From: CAG-791 sp963650385
Lineage (GTDB): Bacteria; Bacillota; Clostridia; Lachnospirales; Lachnospiraceae
Length of the DNA: 40,343 nucleotides
NCBI GenBank assembly: GCA_963650385.1
Contig: CAVJLL010000021.1
Location: 1 to 40,343, forward strand
Direction of reading: 5' to 3'
Part shown: in pieces, positions 28,909 to 36,909 of the stretch
Layout: the number at the start of each line of letters is the position of its first letter
How positions within the stretch are numbered: the first letter of the stretch is position 1
Made by a program: the position numbers and the translations under genes
Notes under the pieces: model-generated
The model's input: the letters and a program-made list of their open reading frames with translations, nothing else
Told to the model about the DNA's origin: nothing
Databases searched by the model: none

Positions 28909-30135
28909 ATGGCACGAATTCGGGTAGGCATTCTGGGCTGCGGCGGCATCGCAGCCATCATGGCAGAGACAGTTCGTAAAACGAAGGGATTCACCTTATA
29001 TGCGGCGGCATCCCGGAATCTGGACAAGGCAACCGGGTTTGCCAGAAGGAACGGCGCCAAAAAGGCGTACGGCTCCTACGAGGAGCTGTTGTGCGATCCG
29101 AAGGTGGATCTTGTCTATGTGGCAACGCCGCATTCCGAGCACTATGCCAATGCAAAGGCCTGCATCGAGCACAGAAAGCCCTGCCTTGTGGAGAAGGCGT
29201 TTACCGTAAACGAGGCACAGGCAAGGGAGCTCTTCGATCTGGCCAAGGAGCAGAACGTGTTCATTACGGAGGCGATCTGGACGCGCTATATGCCCTTCGT
29301 GCAGATGATGCGGGATAAGCTGGCCGAGGGAGTCATCGGTACGCCGGTGCACCTTTCGGCAAACCTTTGCTACAACGTGAAGGATAAGGCGAGAATGGTG
29401 GAGCCGGAGCTGGCGGGCGGGAGCCTTCTGGATCTGGGCGTTTATCCGCTGAATTTCGCGGCAATGCTTTTCGGAACGGATCTTCTGCGCGTAGAGGCCT
29501 CCTGCACCTATACGAATAAGCATCTGGACGAGCAGGACAACATCACGCTGATTTACAAGGACGGACGCATGGCAGCGCTGACCGCCTCCATGCTGGGAAT
29601 TTCAGACCGCGGAGGCATGATCGTGGGAACCGAGGGGTGCCTCGTTGTGGACAACGTCAACAACTTTGAACGGATGACGGTATACAACAAGGCGCATCAG
29701 AAGACAGCGGTGTACAAGCGCCCCCGGCAGATTACCGGCTACGAGTATGAGCTGCGCGCCTGCCGGCAGGCACTGGAGAACGGATGGATCGAGTGTCCGG
29801 AGATGCCCCATGAGGAGACGCTGTGCATGATGCGGATCTGCGATGCGATTCGCCGGCAGATGGGCGTCGTGTATCCCTGCGAGCAGGGATACCTTCCGCA
29901 GGAGCCTTCCTTTGCTGGCGCGACGCCGCAGGAGAGCGGGAAGCCGCAGGCGGCTGTGCCGGATACAGAGACAACGGAGACAGAAACGCCGGCAGCGCCG
30001 GATGCAGCAGAAGCCGAGACGGCGGCGAATGCAGGAATGCCCGAAACTAAGACCCAGGAGGCATCGGACGCAGCGCAGGTGCCTGCAGCGGGAGACGCAG
30101 TGAATACGGAGCCTGTCGGGGAGTGCACGGTATAG
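28909..30135 (+). CDS. Gfo/Idh/MocA-family oxidoreductase with low-complexity C-terminal extension
   Basis: The 408-residue product has the NAD(P)-binding VGILGCGGIAAIMAE at its N terminus, YVATPHSEHY, LVEKAFTVN (the EKP-like motif with Phe in place of Pro) and GGSLLDLGVYPLNFA with the catalytic-region Asp/Tyr. It resembles trans-1,2-dihydrobenzene-1,2-diol/sugar dehydrogenase-type members. The catalytic part ends near residue 330; the last roughly 80 residues are Ala, Glu, Thr and Pro repeats with no predicted fold, uncommon for this family. ATG 28909 has GGAGG five bases upstream and is preferred over ATG 28879. mnmA follows after ten bases. Substrate unknown. Confidence 0.87.
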   Translation: MARIRVGILGCGGIAAIMAETVRKTKGFTLYAAASRNLDKATGFARRNGAKKAYGSYEELLCDPKVDLVYVATPHSEHYANAKACIEHRKPCLVEKAFTVNEAQARELFDLAKEQNVFITEAIWTRYMPFVQMMRDKLAEGVIGTPVHLSANLCYNVKDKARMVEPELAGGSLLDLGVYPLNFAAMLFGTDLLRVEASCTYTNKHLDEQDNITLIYKDGRMAALTASMLGISDRGGMIVGTEGCLVVDNVNNFERMTVYNKAHQKTAVYKRPRQITGYEYELRACRQALENGWIECPEMPHEETLCMMRICDAIRRQMGVVYPCEQGYLPQEPSFAGATPQESGKPQAAVPDTETTETETPAAPDAAEAETAANAGMPETKTQEASDAAQVPAAGDAVNTEPVGECTV

Positions 30136-30145
30136 AAAGGTAAAG

Positions 30146-31237
30146 ATGGCAGAAAGAGTTGTGGTGGGTATGTCCGGCGGAGTGGATTCCTCCGTCGCGG
30201 CATACCTTTTAAAATTACAGGGCTATGAGGTGATCGGCGTTACCATGCAGGTTTGGGATGCGTCATGCTCCCTGCAGATGGAGCGCGAGGGCGGCTGCTG
30301 CGGACAAAGCGCCGTGGAGGACGCCCGGCGCGTCTGCGGCGTGCTGGGAATTCCGTATTATGTCATGAGCTTCCGGGATGTTTTTCAGGAGAAGGTCATT
30401 GACTACTTCATACAGGAGTATGTGAACGGCAGGACGCCCAATCCCTGCCTTGCCTGCAACCGCTATGTAAAGTGGGAGGCACTTCTGATCAAGGCAAGGG
30501 AAATCGGGGCCAAATACATCGCAACCGGCCATTATGCCCGGATTGAGCAGCTTGCCAACGGGCGCTTTGTTGTGAAGAATTCGGTGACCGCCAGGAAGGA
30601 TCAGACTTATGCGCTGTACCGGCTGACGCAGGAGCAGCTCTCGCACACATTGATGCCGGTCGGCGAGTATGATAAGCCGGCGGTGCGGAGAATGGCGGCA
30701 GAGGTTGGAATTCCGGTTGCCGGGAAGCCGGACAGCGAGGAGATCTGCTTTGTCACAGACGATGACTACGCGGGCTATGTGGAGCGGAATGCGCCGGAGC
30801 TCGTGCCGCCGCCTGGGCGGTTCATCTACCGGGACGGAACGGACCTTGGACCCAATCAGGGAATCATTCACTACACGGTCGGCCAGAGAAAGGGCCTGGG
30901 ACTTGCCATGGGACATCCGGTTTTCGTGACCGGCGTGGATGCCGCAACCGGCGATGTGCACATCGGTGAGAGCGAGGATGTATTCGGCGATGCGCTGACC
31001 TGCTCGGAGCTGAACTTTATGGCCATCCCGCCGGAGGCACTTCCCATCGGGCACAGCATGCGGGCAGCGGGGAAAATCCGCTACGGCGCATCGCCGGTTC
31101 CCTGTACGATCATGAGGACGGCAGAGGATGTGCTGACAGCACGCTTTGATGAGAAGGTACGGGCCGTTACGCCGGGACAGGCGGCGGTGTTCTACGAAGG
31201 AGACCATATCCTGTGCGGCGGCAGCATCATGGGGTAG
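30146..31237 (+). CDS. mnmA: tRNA-specific 2-thiouridylase MnmA
   Basis: It thiolates uridine 34 of Lys, Glu and Gln tRNAs. The 363-residue protein has the PP-loop SGGVDSS (10-16), the catalytic NPCLACN with Cys103, and the persulfide-forming Cys200 in DSEEICF. C-terminal barrel domains follow normally. No cysteine desulfurase gene is adjacent. Two additional cysteine pairs near residues 40-51 (SCS, GGCCG) resemble those in other Clostridia and are not part of the known active site. Confidence 0.97.
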   Translation: MAERVVVGMSGGVDSSVAAYLLKLQGYEVIGVTMQVWDASCSLQMEREGGCCGQSAVEDARRVCGVLGIPYYVMSFRDVFQEKVIDYFIQEYVNGRTPNPCLACNRYVKWEALLIKAREIGAKYIATGHYARIEQLANGRFVVKNSVTARKDQTYALYRLTQEQLSHTLMPVGEYDKPAVRRMAAEVGIPVAGKPDSEEICFVTDDDYAGYVERNAPELVPPPGRFIYRDGTDLGPNQGIIHYTVGQRKGLGLAMGHPVFVTGVDAATGDVHIGESEDVFGDALTCSELNFMAIPPEALPIGHSMRAAGKIRYGASPVPCTIMRTAEDVLTARFDEKVRAVTPGQAAVFYEGDHILCGGSIMG

Positions 31238-31264
31238 CGGTTGGCGTGTAAAGGGGAGCGTGAA

Positions 31265-32554
31265 ATGAAACGAAATGCACTGGTCATCGGTGCCAATGAG
31301 GAGGCACTGTTTTCCATTGAGGAGGCACACCGGGCCGGCCTTTGGGTTGCTGCGCTGGACGGCAATAAGGACGCAAAGGGAATGCCGGCTGCGGATGCGG
31401 CGTATCACGTGGACATCAACGATCTCGAGGCGGTGTATGCGGTGACGGATCCGCTGCAGCCCTGCGTGGTTGTTCCGGGGCCGATCGGACATTGCCTGAC
31501 GACGGTCGGAGCAGTCAATGACCGGTACGGTCTTCCGGGCGTATCGGAGAGCGCGGCCAGGCTGTGCACCGATAAGCTGCAGTTTCACACCGTGATGGCA
31601 GAAAACGGCCTTCGGAGGGCACAGCAGGTCTTTCTGCGCGAGGGACAGAGCGTCTGTGCAGAGGACCTTCTGGCATTGACGGATTACCCCGTGGTGGTCA
31701 AGCCGCGCTACGGCTCAGGCAGCCGCGGCGTAGAGATCTGCGGCTGCCTGCAGGAGCTTTTGTGCCTGCTCCGGTATGAGATTCTGCAGCAAGGGACGGG
31801 CACGCTCCCGGAGAAGACCGGCGCTGCGCAGACAGAGGAAATCTCCGGACAGAATCTGACGGGTGTTATGCCGGAGGATTATGTGATCGAGACCTGCGTG
31901 CCGGGACCGGAATACGGCATTGACGGTGCCTACGTGGACGGCGAATTCCGCATGGTCCTCCTGCGCAGGAAGAAAAATACGCCGCCGCCCTACCGGCAGT
32001 GTGTAGGGTATTATTCGGTTCTCCCGGAAGAGGAGCCCGTATTTTACGAAAAATGCTGTGAGCGCATGCAGAGAATGGGAGAGGTACTGGGCTTTCAAAC
32101 CTGCGTGGTGCACGCGGATATCATCCGAAGACGCCTGTCCGAGGAGCATCTGACCAATGAGCCCTTTGTCATCGAGGCATCGGCAAGGCCGTCCGGACAC
32201 AATCTGTCCAACCTGTTCACGCCGCTTGCCAGCGGGGTAACATTGGTGGAGGATTTCCTGAAGCTTGCGCTGGGCGAGCAGCGCGATGGACTTTTCCGGC
32301 CGGCGGCGGTCAGAAAGCTCCTGATCCGGTACTTTGACCTGACACCGGGGCGAGTGGAGAGGGTTCCGGACCGGGAAAAGCTCCTGCAGAGCTACCCCTT
32401 GCTGGCATATGAGTGCCGCATACAGAAGGGAGATGTCCTTGCGCCGGTGACAGACGGAGCGTCCGTTATGGGACGGGGCTATTATATTCTGGAAGGGGAG
32501 AACGATACGCAGCTCGACCTTCTGGATGAGCGGCTCCGGGCGGAATTTTGCTGA
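31265..32554 (+). CDS. ATP-grasp ligase-fold protein of the pseudaminic acid locus
   Basis: The 429-residue product has the three-part ATP-grasp layout: a Rossmann-like N-terminal domain (ALVIGANEEALFSI), a central ATP-binding domain with DYPVVVKPRYGSGSRGV (the glycine-rich lid) and YVIETCVPGPEYGIDG, and the metal-binding end FVIEASARPSGHNLS. The fold joins a carboxylate to an amine or thiol. It resembles carbamoyl-phosphate/biotin-carboxylase-type enzymes but I cannot name its substrate. ATG 31265 with GGGGAG upstream is chosen; an in-frame start 24 bases earlier has none. It is followed by pseF and a PLP decarboxylase-fold gene, so it may build or modify a nonulosonic sugar or its amino-acid substituent. 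Confidence 0.82.
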   Translation: MKRNALVIGANEEALFSIEEAHRAGLWVAALDGNKDAKGMPAADAAYHVDINDLEAVYAVTDPLQPCVVVPGPIGHCLTTVGAVNDRYGLPGVSESAARLCTDKLQFHTVMAENGLRRAQQVFLREGQSVCAEDLLALTDYPVVVKPRYGSGSRGVEICGCLQELLCLLRYEILQQGTGTLPEKTGAAQTEEISGQNLTGVMPEDYVIETCVPGPEYGIDGAYVDGEFRMVLLRRKKNTPPPYRQCVGYYSVLPEEEPVFYEKCCERMQRMGEVLGFQTCVVHADIIRRRLSEEHLTNEPFVIEASARPSGHNLSNLFTPLASGVTLVEDFLKLALGEQRDGLFRPAAVRKLLIRYFDLTPGRVERVPDREKLLQSYPLLAYECRIQKGDVLAPVTDGASVMGRGYYILEGENDTQLDLLDERLRAEFC

Positions 32555-32652
32555 GATACGGCTGGCTTTTGCGCGCCGTCCAGATGATATCGTTCAAATG
32601 ATGGCTTCCGGCGGAATTACCCGAGCGGGGCCCTTGCAGGAAAGGACAATCG

Positions 32653-33336
32653 ATGAAAAATCTTGCGATGATAACAGCCCGGGGCGGCAGCAAGCGCATC
32701 CCCGGCAAGAATAAAAAGGAGTTCTGCGGGAAGCCGATTCTCGCCTATTCCATCGAGGCTGCGCTGGAGAGCGGCGCTTTTGATGCGGTGATGGTCTCTA
32801 CAGATGACGACGAGATTGCGGAGATTGCGCGGCGGTGCGGTGCCGATGTTCCGTTTCGCCGCTCGGACCGCACGTCCGGGGATTATGCAACCACGGACGA
32901 GGTGATTGCAGAGGTGCTGGAGGAGTACCGCAAAAGGGGAATGGAGCCGGAACGGTTCTGCTGCATCTATCCTACAGCGCCGTTTCTGACGCCTTCGCGG
33001 CTGAAGGACGCCATGGAGCTTCTGGATGCGCATGAGTCGGTGCTGCCGGTCACGGCCTTTTCCTATCCGCCGCAGAGGGGCTTTGTGGTGCAGGACGGCC
33101 GCGTTGTGCGCTGGATGCCGCAGTATGAAACCGCAAGATCCCAGGATCTTGACCGGATCTATCACGATGCCGGTCAGTTCTACGCCTGCCGCACCGAGGC
33201 GTTTCTGCGGGGGATGACGACCGATACGGCCGATATGGTGCCGCTCGTGCTGCCGGAGAGCGAGGTACAGGACATTGACACGCCGGAGGACTGGGCACTT
33301 GCCGAGCAGAAGTTTCTGCTGCTGAGGAAGCGGTGA
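32653..33336 (+). CDS. pseF: Pseudaminic acid cytidylyltransferase
   Basis: It activates pseudaminic acid with CTP to CMP-pseudaminic acid. The 227-residue protein shows the family motif ARGGSKRIPGKN (9-20), STDDDEIAEIA, CCIYPTAPF, and the PseF-type TARSQDLDRIYHDAGQFY, which distinguishes it from NeuA. AGGAAAGG precedes ATG 32653. It follows the ATP-grasp gene by 98 bases and precedes the decarboxylase-fold gene by 70 bases, where a repeat fragment sits. Confidence 0.9.
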   Translation: MKNLAMITARGGSKRIPGKNKKEFCGKPILAYSIEAALESGAFDAVMVSTDDDEIAEIARRCGADVPFRRSDRTSGDYATTDEVIAEVLEEYRKRGMEPERFCCIYPTAPFLTPSRLKDAMELLDAHESVLPVTAFSYPPQRGFVVQDGRVVRWMPQYETARSQDLDRIYHDAGQFYACRTEAFLRGMTTDTADMVPLVLPESEVQDIDTPEDWALAEQKFLLLRKR

Positions 33337-33346
33337 TCCGCTGCCG

Positions 33347-33380
33347 GCTGCGCAGCGCTTTTGCAAACGGACTCTGAATA
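33347..33380 (-). repeat. Family 1 repeat, end fragment G
   Basis: GCTGCGCAGC (33347-33356), then CTTTTGCAAACGGACTCTGAATA, aligns with the reverse complement of the left end of the intact MITE, with a three-base gap and a few mismatches; the outermost GTTAC is lost. It lies in the pseF/decarboxylase gap. Confidence 0.55.
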
Positions 33381-33406
33381 CACTGTGTGAAGGAAAGGAA
33401 CGCTGG

Positions 33407-34696
33407 ATGCAGACACCCTATTATGAAATTCAGGAGGAGAAGCTGGACGCGGATATTGCATGCCTGCAGAAGGCACTGCGGGAGAGCTGGGGGAATAATA
33501 CGATTGCAGCCTGCTCGGTGAAGACCAATTCGCTGCCGTGGCTTCTGAACCACTTCCGGGAAAAGGGACTCTGGGGGGAAGTGGTTTCGGAAAGCGAGTA
33601 TGAGCTGGTTCGGCGGCTTGGCTTTGACCCTTCTCGGATTATTTACAATGGACCTGTTAAGGACCGGATGGTTTTCGAACAGGTGCTGCAGGACGGCGGC
33701 CTGGTGAATCTGGATTCTTCTGAGGAGCTGGACTGGCTGGAGGAGCTGGACCGGGAGTCGGAGGAGGCTTCGCCTGCTGCGGGACGTTCCCTGGGAGCAC
33801 TCGGCAAAACCAGGATCCGCATCGGACTCCGTGTCAATGTGGATTATGCGCGCCTCCTGCCGTCGGAGATCCCGGCGGATGCCGAAGGGAGCCGCTTTGG
33901 CTACAGTGAGGAAAACGGTGAGCTGGCGCGGGTAGTGCAGAGACTGCGGCAATTGCGTCACGTGGACATTGTCGGGCTCCACCTTCATTCGTCCACCAAA
34001 TCAAGGTCCGTTGCCGCGTATGAGGCAGTGGCTGATTTTGCGGGAAGGCTGGCACAGAGCCATCAGCTGACGTCCCTTTCCTACATCGATATGGGCGGCG
34101 GCTTCTACGGCGGCGTTGCAGGCAAGCCGGATTTTGGAGACTACGTACCGGCCATTGCCGGTCGGCTGCGGAACTATTTTGACCCGGAAAAGGTGACGCT
34201 GATCTTAGAGCCCGGTGTTTCCATGGTGTCCTCGTCCTTTTGCTTTGTGACCAGTGTGCGGGATGTCAAGCACATCGGCAGCCACACGTACGTTGTCACG
34301 GACGGGAGCCGGCTGAATCTGAACCCGCAGGTGACCAGGCGCTGGTATCCGCATCACATCGAGTATGAAGCGGAGGCCTTGCATCTGGGGCCGTCTGCGA
34401 TCGAAAAGGACAAAAGAGAGCGCATTCCGTCCCAGATGATCTGCGGAGCAACCTGCATGGAGTACGACCGGCTCTTTGAGCTTACGGATGAGCCGGCGCT
34501 GAAAAAAGGCGACCGGGTTGTCTACGATCTGGCCGGCGGCTATACGATCTGCCTCACGCCGCTGTTCATTCACTATTTCCCGGCGGTGGTGGTCCGGAAG
34601 GCGGATGGGACGGAGTTTCTGGCCAGACGGCCGTGGACGAACGATGACTTTCTTGCAGGAAACAATTGGGAGGAAGAGCATGAATCAGGAAAATAA
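33407..34696 (+). CDS. PLP-dependent fold-type III decarboxylase-like enzyme in the pseudaminic acid locus
   Basis: The 429-residue protein is of the diaminopimelate/ornithine decarboxylase fold: CSVKTN with the PLP-binding Lys39, GLHLHSST, the phosphate-binding DMGGGFYGG, EPGVSM, and C-terminal GATCMEYDRLF and LAGGYT. At the residues that bind diaminopimelate (CESGD in lysA), the sequence reads CMEYD, so it is unlikely to be a standard lysA. Substrate unknown. AGGAAAGGA precedes ATG 33407; its end overlaps pseI by 17 bases, so both are co-translated. Its position with an ATP-grasp enzyme suggests making an amine that decorates the nonulosonic acid, or an unusual precursor. Confidence 0.82.
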   Translation: MQTPYYEIQEEKLDADIACLQKALRESWGNNTIAACSVKTNSLPWLLNHFREKGLWGEVVSESEYELVRRLGFDPSRIIYNGPVKDRMVFEQVLQDGGLVNLDSSEELDWLEELDRESEEASPAAGRSLGALGKTRIRIGLRVNVDYARLLPSEIPADAEGSRFGYSEENGELARVVQRLRQLRHVDIVGLHLHSSTKSRSVAAYEAVADFAGRLAQSHQLTSLSYIDMGGGFYGGVAGKPDFGDYVPAIAGRLRNYFDPEKVTLILEPGVSMVSSSFCFVTSVRDVKHIGSHTYVVTDGSRLNLNPQVTRRWYPHHIEYEAEALHLGPSAIEKDKRERIPSQMICGATCMEYDRLFELTDEPALKKGDRVVYDLAGGYTICLTPLFIHYFPAVVVRKADGTEFLARRPWTNDDFLAGNNWEEEHESGK

Positions 34697-35771
34697 GAAG
34701 CCGGAGACCATCAGCACCGCACCGGCAGTGCGCATCGGAGGAAGAACGCTCGGACTGGGCGAGCGCACCTATATGGTGGCGGAGATGTCGGCCAACCACC
34801 TGCAGGACTATAACCGGGCAATCGAGATCGTTCATGCTGCAGCGGAGGCAGGCGCGGATGCCATTAAGCTCCAGACCTACACGGCGGATACCATAACGAT
34901 TGAGAGTGATAAGCCGTACTTTCGGATTACGGGCGGCACGCTCTGGGACGGGCAGACGCTGCACGGGCTTTATGAGGAGGCGTATACGCCCTGGGAGTGG
35001 CAGCCGGGCATCATGGAGGAGGCGGCCAAGCTCGGACTGGACTGCTTCTCATCGCCGTTTGATCCAACAGCGGTGGAGTTCATGGAAACGATGCATATGC
35101 CGGCCTACAAGATTGCTTCGTATGAGATCACGGACCTGCCGCTGATCCGGCAGTGCGCGCGGACCGGGAAGCCGGTTATCCTGGCAACCGGTGTGGCGCA
35201 CGCAGAGGAAATTGCGGCTGCGGTGGAGGCCTGCCGGCAGGAGGGAAATGATCAGATTCTCCTGCTGAAGTGCGTTTCTGCTTATCCGACGCCCTATGAG
35301 GATGTCAACCTTCGGATGATGCCGGGGCTGGCGGAAACCTATGGGACGTTGGTCGGACTCTCGGATCACACCATGGGCTCGGCGGTTCCGGTGGCAGCGG
35401 TGGCACTGGGGGCCTGCATGGTGGAAAAGCACCTGACGCTGCGCCGGAGCGATGGAGGGCCGGATGGCGCGTTTTCGATGGAACCGGAGGAGTTTGCAGC
35501 GATGGTGCGGGATATCCGCTGCGTGGAAAAGGCGCTTGGCTGCGCGGAGTACCGGCTGACACCGCAGCAGGAGGAGGAGCATTCCGGGACGAGGTCGTTA
35601 TTTGTCGTAAAGGATGTGCCGGAGGGAGGAATCCTGACGGCAGAGAACATCCGCTCCATCCGTCCGGGCGACGGGCTTGCACCGGCGCGCATCGAGGAAA
35701 TCCTGGGAAAGCGGGCCTCTCATGCGCTGGAGCGCGGAGAGCCGCTGCGGGAGGGAGACTGGATTGACTGA
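34680..35771 (+). CDS. pseI: Pseudaminic acid synthase
   Basis: It condenses 2,4-diacetamido-2,4,6-trideoxy-L-altrose with phosphoenolpyruvate to pseudaminic acid. The 363-residue protein has the NeuB-family TIM barrel (EMSANHLQDYNRAIE, DAIKLQTYT, SSPFDPTAVEFM, YKIASYEITDLPLI, KCVSAYPTP, LSDHTMG) and the C-terminal SAF domain (RSLFVVKDVPEGGILT). The segment LWDGQTLHGLYEEAYTPWEW and GGPDGAFSMEPEEF are PseI-type rather than NeuB-type. ATG 34680 with GGGAGGAAG upstream overlaps the previous gene. Confidence 0.92.
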   Translation: MNQENKKPETISTAPAVRIGGRTLGLGERTYMVAEMSANHLQDYNRAIEIVHAAAEAGADAIKLQTYTADTITIESDKPYFRITGGTLWDGQTLHGLYEEAYTPWEWQPGIMEEAAKLGLDCFSSPFDPTAVEFMETMHMPAYKIASYEITDLPLIRQCARTGKPVILATGVAHAEEIAAAVEACRQEGNDQILLLKCVSAYPTPYEDVNLRMMPGLAETYGTLVGLSDHTMGSAVPVAAVALGACMVEKHLTLRRSDGGPDGAFSMEPEEFAAMVRDIRCVEKALGCAEYRLTPQQEEEHSGTRSLFVVKDVPEGGILTAENIRSIRPGDGLAPARIEEILGKRASHALERGEPLREGDWID

Positions 35772-35789
35772 TCCGGACAATAGTTACAT

Positions 35790-36677
35790 TTACGGATTTT
35801 TCTGCCGGTACTGCGTGGGTGTACAGTGCATGTACCGGCGGAAAACCCGGTTGAAATAACTGATGTTGCTGTAGCCGCAGTCGGCGGCAATGGCACTGAT
35901 GCCGGCATCGCTTTGCCGCAGCAGATCGCAGGCGATGCCGATGCGGTAGTAATTCAGATATTCCATGGCGGTCATATTGACCTGCGAGCGGAAAAAGCGG
36001 CAGAACTGCCCCTCGCTCATGTGAAAGCGGGAGGCCAGCTCCGGGATCGTGGGATTGCCGGTGTAATTGGCGCGCAGATACTGCAGGATCTCCTTGGTGA
36101 GCGAACTTTTCTCATCGGCCCGCCGTCTGCCGGAGGGGGAGGCAGAGGCAGGAGCCTGGCAGAGAAAGTGCCAGATCCGCAGCAGATCTGCCTTGATCAG
36201 CAGCTCTGTGCCGGCTACATCCTGACGGCACAGATCCCGTATTTCACATAGAGGCTTCTGAAGTTCCGCCCACATCCTCTCGTCGGGACGGAAAAGAGAG
36301 CGGAAGACCAGTGCACCGCTGCTCTGCCGCAGGAAATAATTCTGCTGGATGTCGTCATTGCCGTAGCTGTAGAGGAGCTCTCGGCCGAAATCCACAGCAA
36401 AGAATACCAGCGGAACTCCGGGCTCACCGGAGAGCGAGTGGACCGCATCGGCATCGATGAACAGAATGTCGCCGCTGCCAACGGGAAAAGTGTGCCCGTT
36501 GATGTGGGCAGTGCCGTTCCCCTCTGTGATCATCAAAAGCTCACACTCCTCATGCCAGTGGGAGCTGACCCGCTCCGCCCGGGAGGGGTCCGTGGCAAAT
36601 TCATGCACCATAAGATGAAAGCGCATGTCGCCGTGGGAGATGGATTCGTGGATCAGATCAAATTCACGGGTGTTCAT
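35790..36677 (-). CDS. AraC-family transcriptional regulator
   Basis: The 295-residue product has an N-terminal cupin-like sensor (SSHWHEECELLMITEGNG, GDILFIDADAVHSL) and a C-terminal double helix-turn-helix (about residues 195-292; EYLNYYRIGIACDLL and ISYFNRVFRRYMHCTPTQYR). It is transcribed divergently from a GH31 glycosidase gene 232 bases away, so it probably controls that gene in response to a sugar. AAAGGAG precedes the minus-strand ATG. It is placed inside the pseudaminic acid gene run, opposite to it. Confidence 0.93.
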   Translation of the reverse strand: MNTREFDLIHESISHGDMRFHLMVHEFATDPSRAERVSSHWHEECELLMITEGNGTAHINGHTFPVGSGDILFIDADAVHSLSGEPGVPLVFFAVDFGRELLYSYGNDDIQQNYFLRQSSGALVFRSLFRPDERMWAELQKPLCEIRDLCRQDVAGTELLIKADLLRIWHFLCQAPASASPSGRRRADEKSSLTKEILQYLRANYTGNPTIPELASRFHMSEGQFCRFFRSQVNMTAMEYLNYYRIGIACDLLRQSDAGISAIAADCGYSNISYFNRVFRRYMHCTPTQYRQKNP

Positions 36678-36700
36678 GGCGCGTTACTCCTTTCGCAAGG

Positions 36701-36746
36701 CCCCAGGACCGGACAACTCCGCCAGGACCCGTCGCTGGCTGGCGTC
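36701..36746 (+). repeat. Family 2 repeat, half copy in the araC-GH31 spacer
   Basis: ACCGGACAACTCCGCCAGGA then CCCGTCGCTGGCTGGCGTC. The inner part forms a CGCCAG/CTGGCG hairpin. It matches copies near 13281, 13628 and (inverted) 20832. Confidence 0.6.
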
Positions 36747-36814
36747 TATACAGTAACGTTTGGTCAATATTGTGTCAGAAACTGCAAAAATATGCCTAGC
36801 TTTTGCTTTGTGAG

Positions 36815-36898
36815 ATGAATATAGTACAAGCAGTGAACAGGAACAAGGCCTGCGAGGCTTTTGCTTCTGAAAGCAATGGGGTTATTGCTTTTTTGTAA
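36815..36898 (+). CDS. Possible 27-residue leader peptide before the GH31 gene
   Basis: An open frame from ATG 36815 (start MNIVQAVNRNKACEAF) ends with TAA at 36896-36898, exactly after the T run of a terminator-like hairpin and inside the GH31 ribosome binding site. No clear Shine-Dalgarno sequence precedes it, and the length could arise by chance, so this is a weak call. Confidence 0.2.
   Translation: MNIVQAVNRNKACEAFASESNGVIAFL
36861..36894 (+). terminator. Attenuator-like hairpin pair in the GH31 leader
   Basis: AAAGCAAT (36870-36877) pairs with ATTGCTTT (36884-36891), with loop GGGGTT and a T run to 36894. The same AAAGCAA can instead pair with TTGCTT (36861-36866). The two structures exclude each other, as terminator and antiterminator do. 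The hairpin ends 15 bases before the GH31 ATG. Confidence 0.5.
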
Positions 36899-36909
36899 AG
36901 GAGGAGATT

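Noticed and set aside
33407..34696. Calling the PLP enzyme diaminopimelate decarboxylase (lysA)
   Set aside because: The substrate-binding CESGD motif is replaced by CMEYD and the context is a sugar locus, so only the fold is claimed.
32653..35771. Sialic acid (neuA/neuB) or legionaminic acid assignment
   Set aside because: Sequence features (LWDGQTLHGLYEEAYTPWEW, TARSQDLDRIYHDAGQFY and the PseG partner) favour the pseudaminic acid enzymes.
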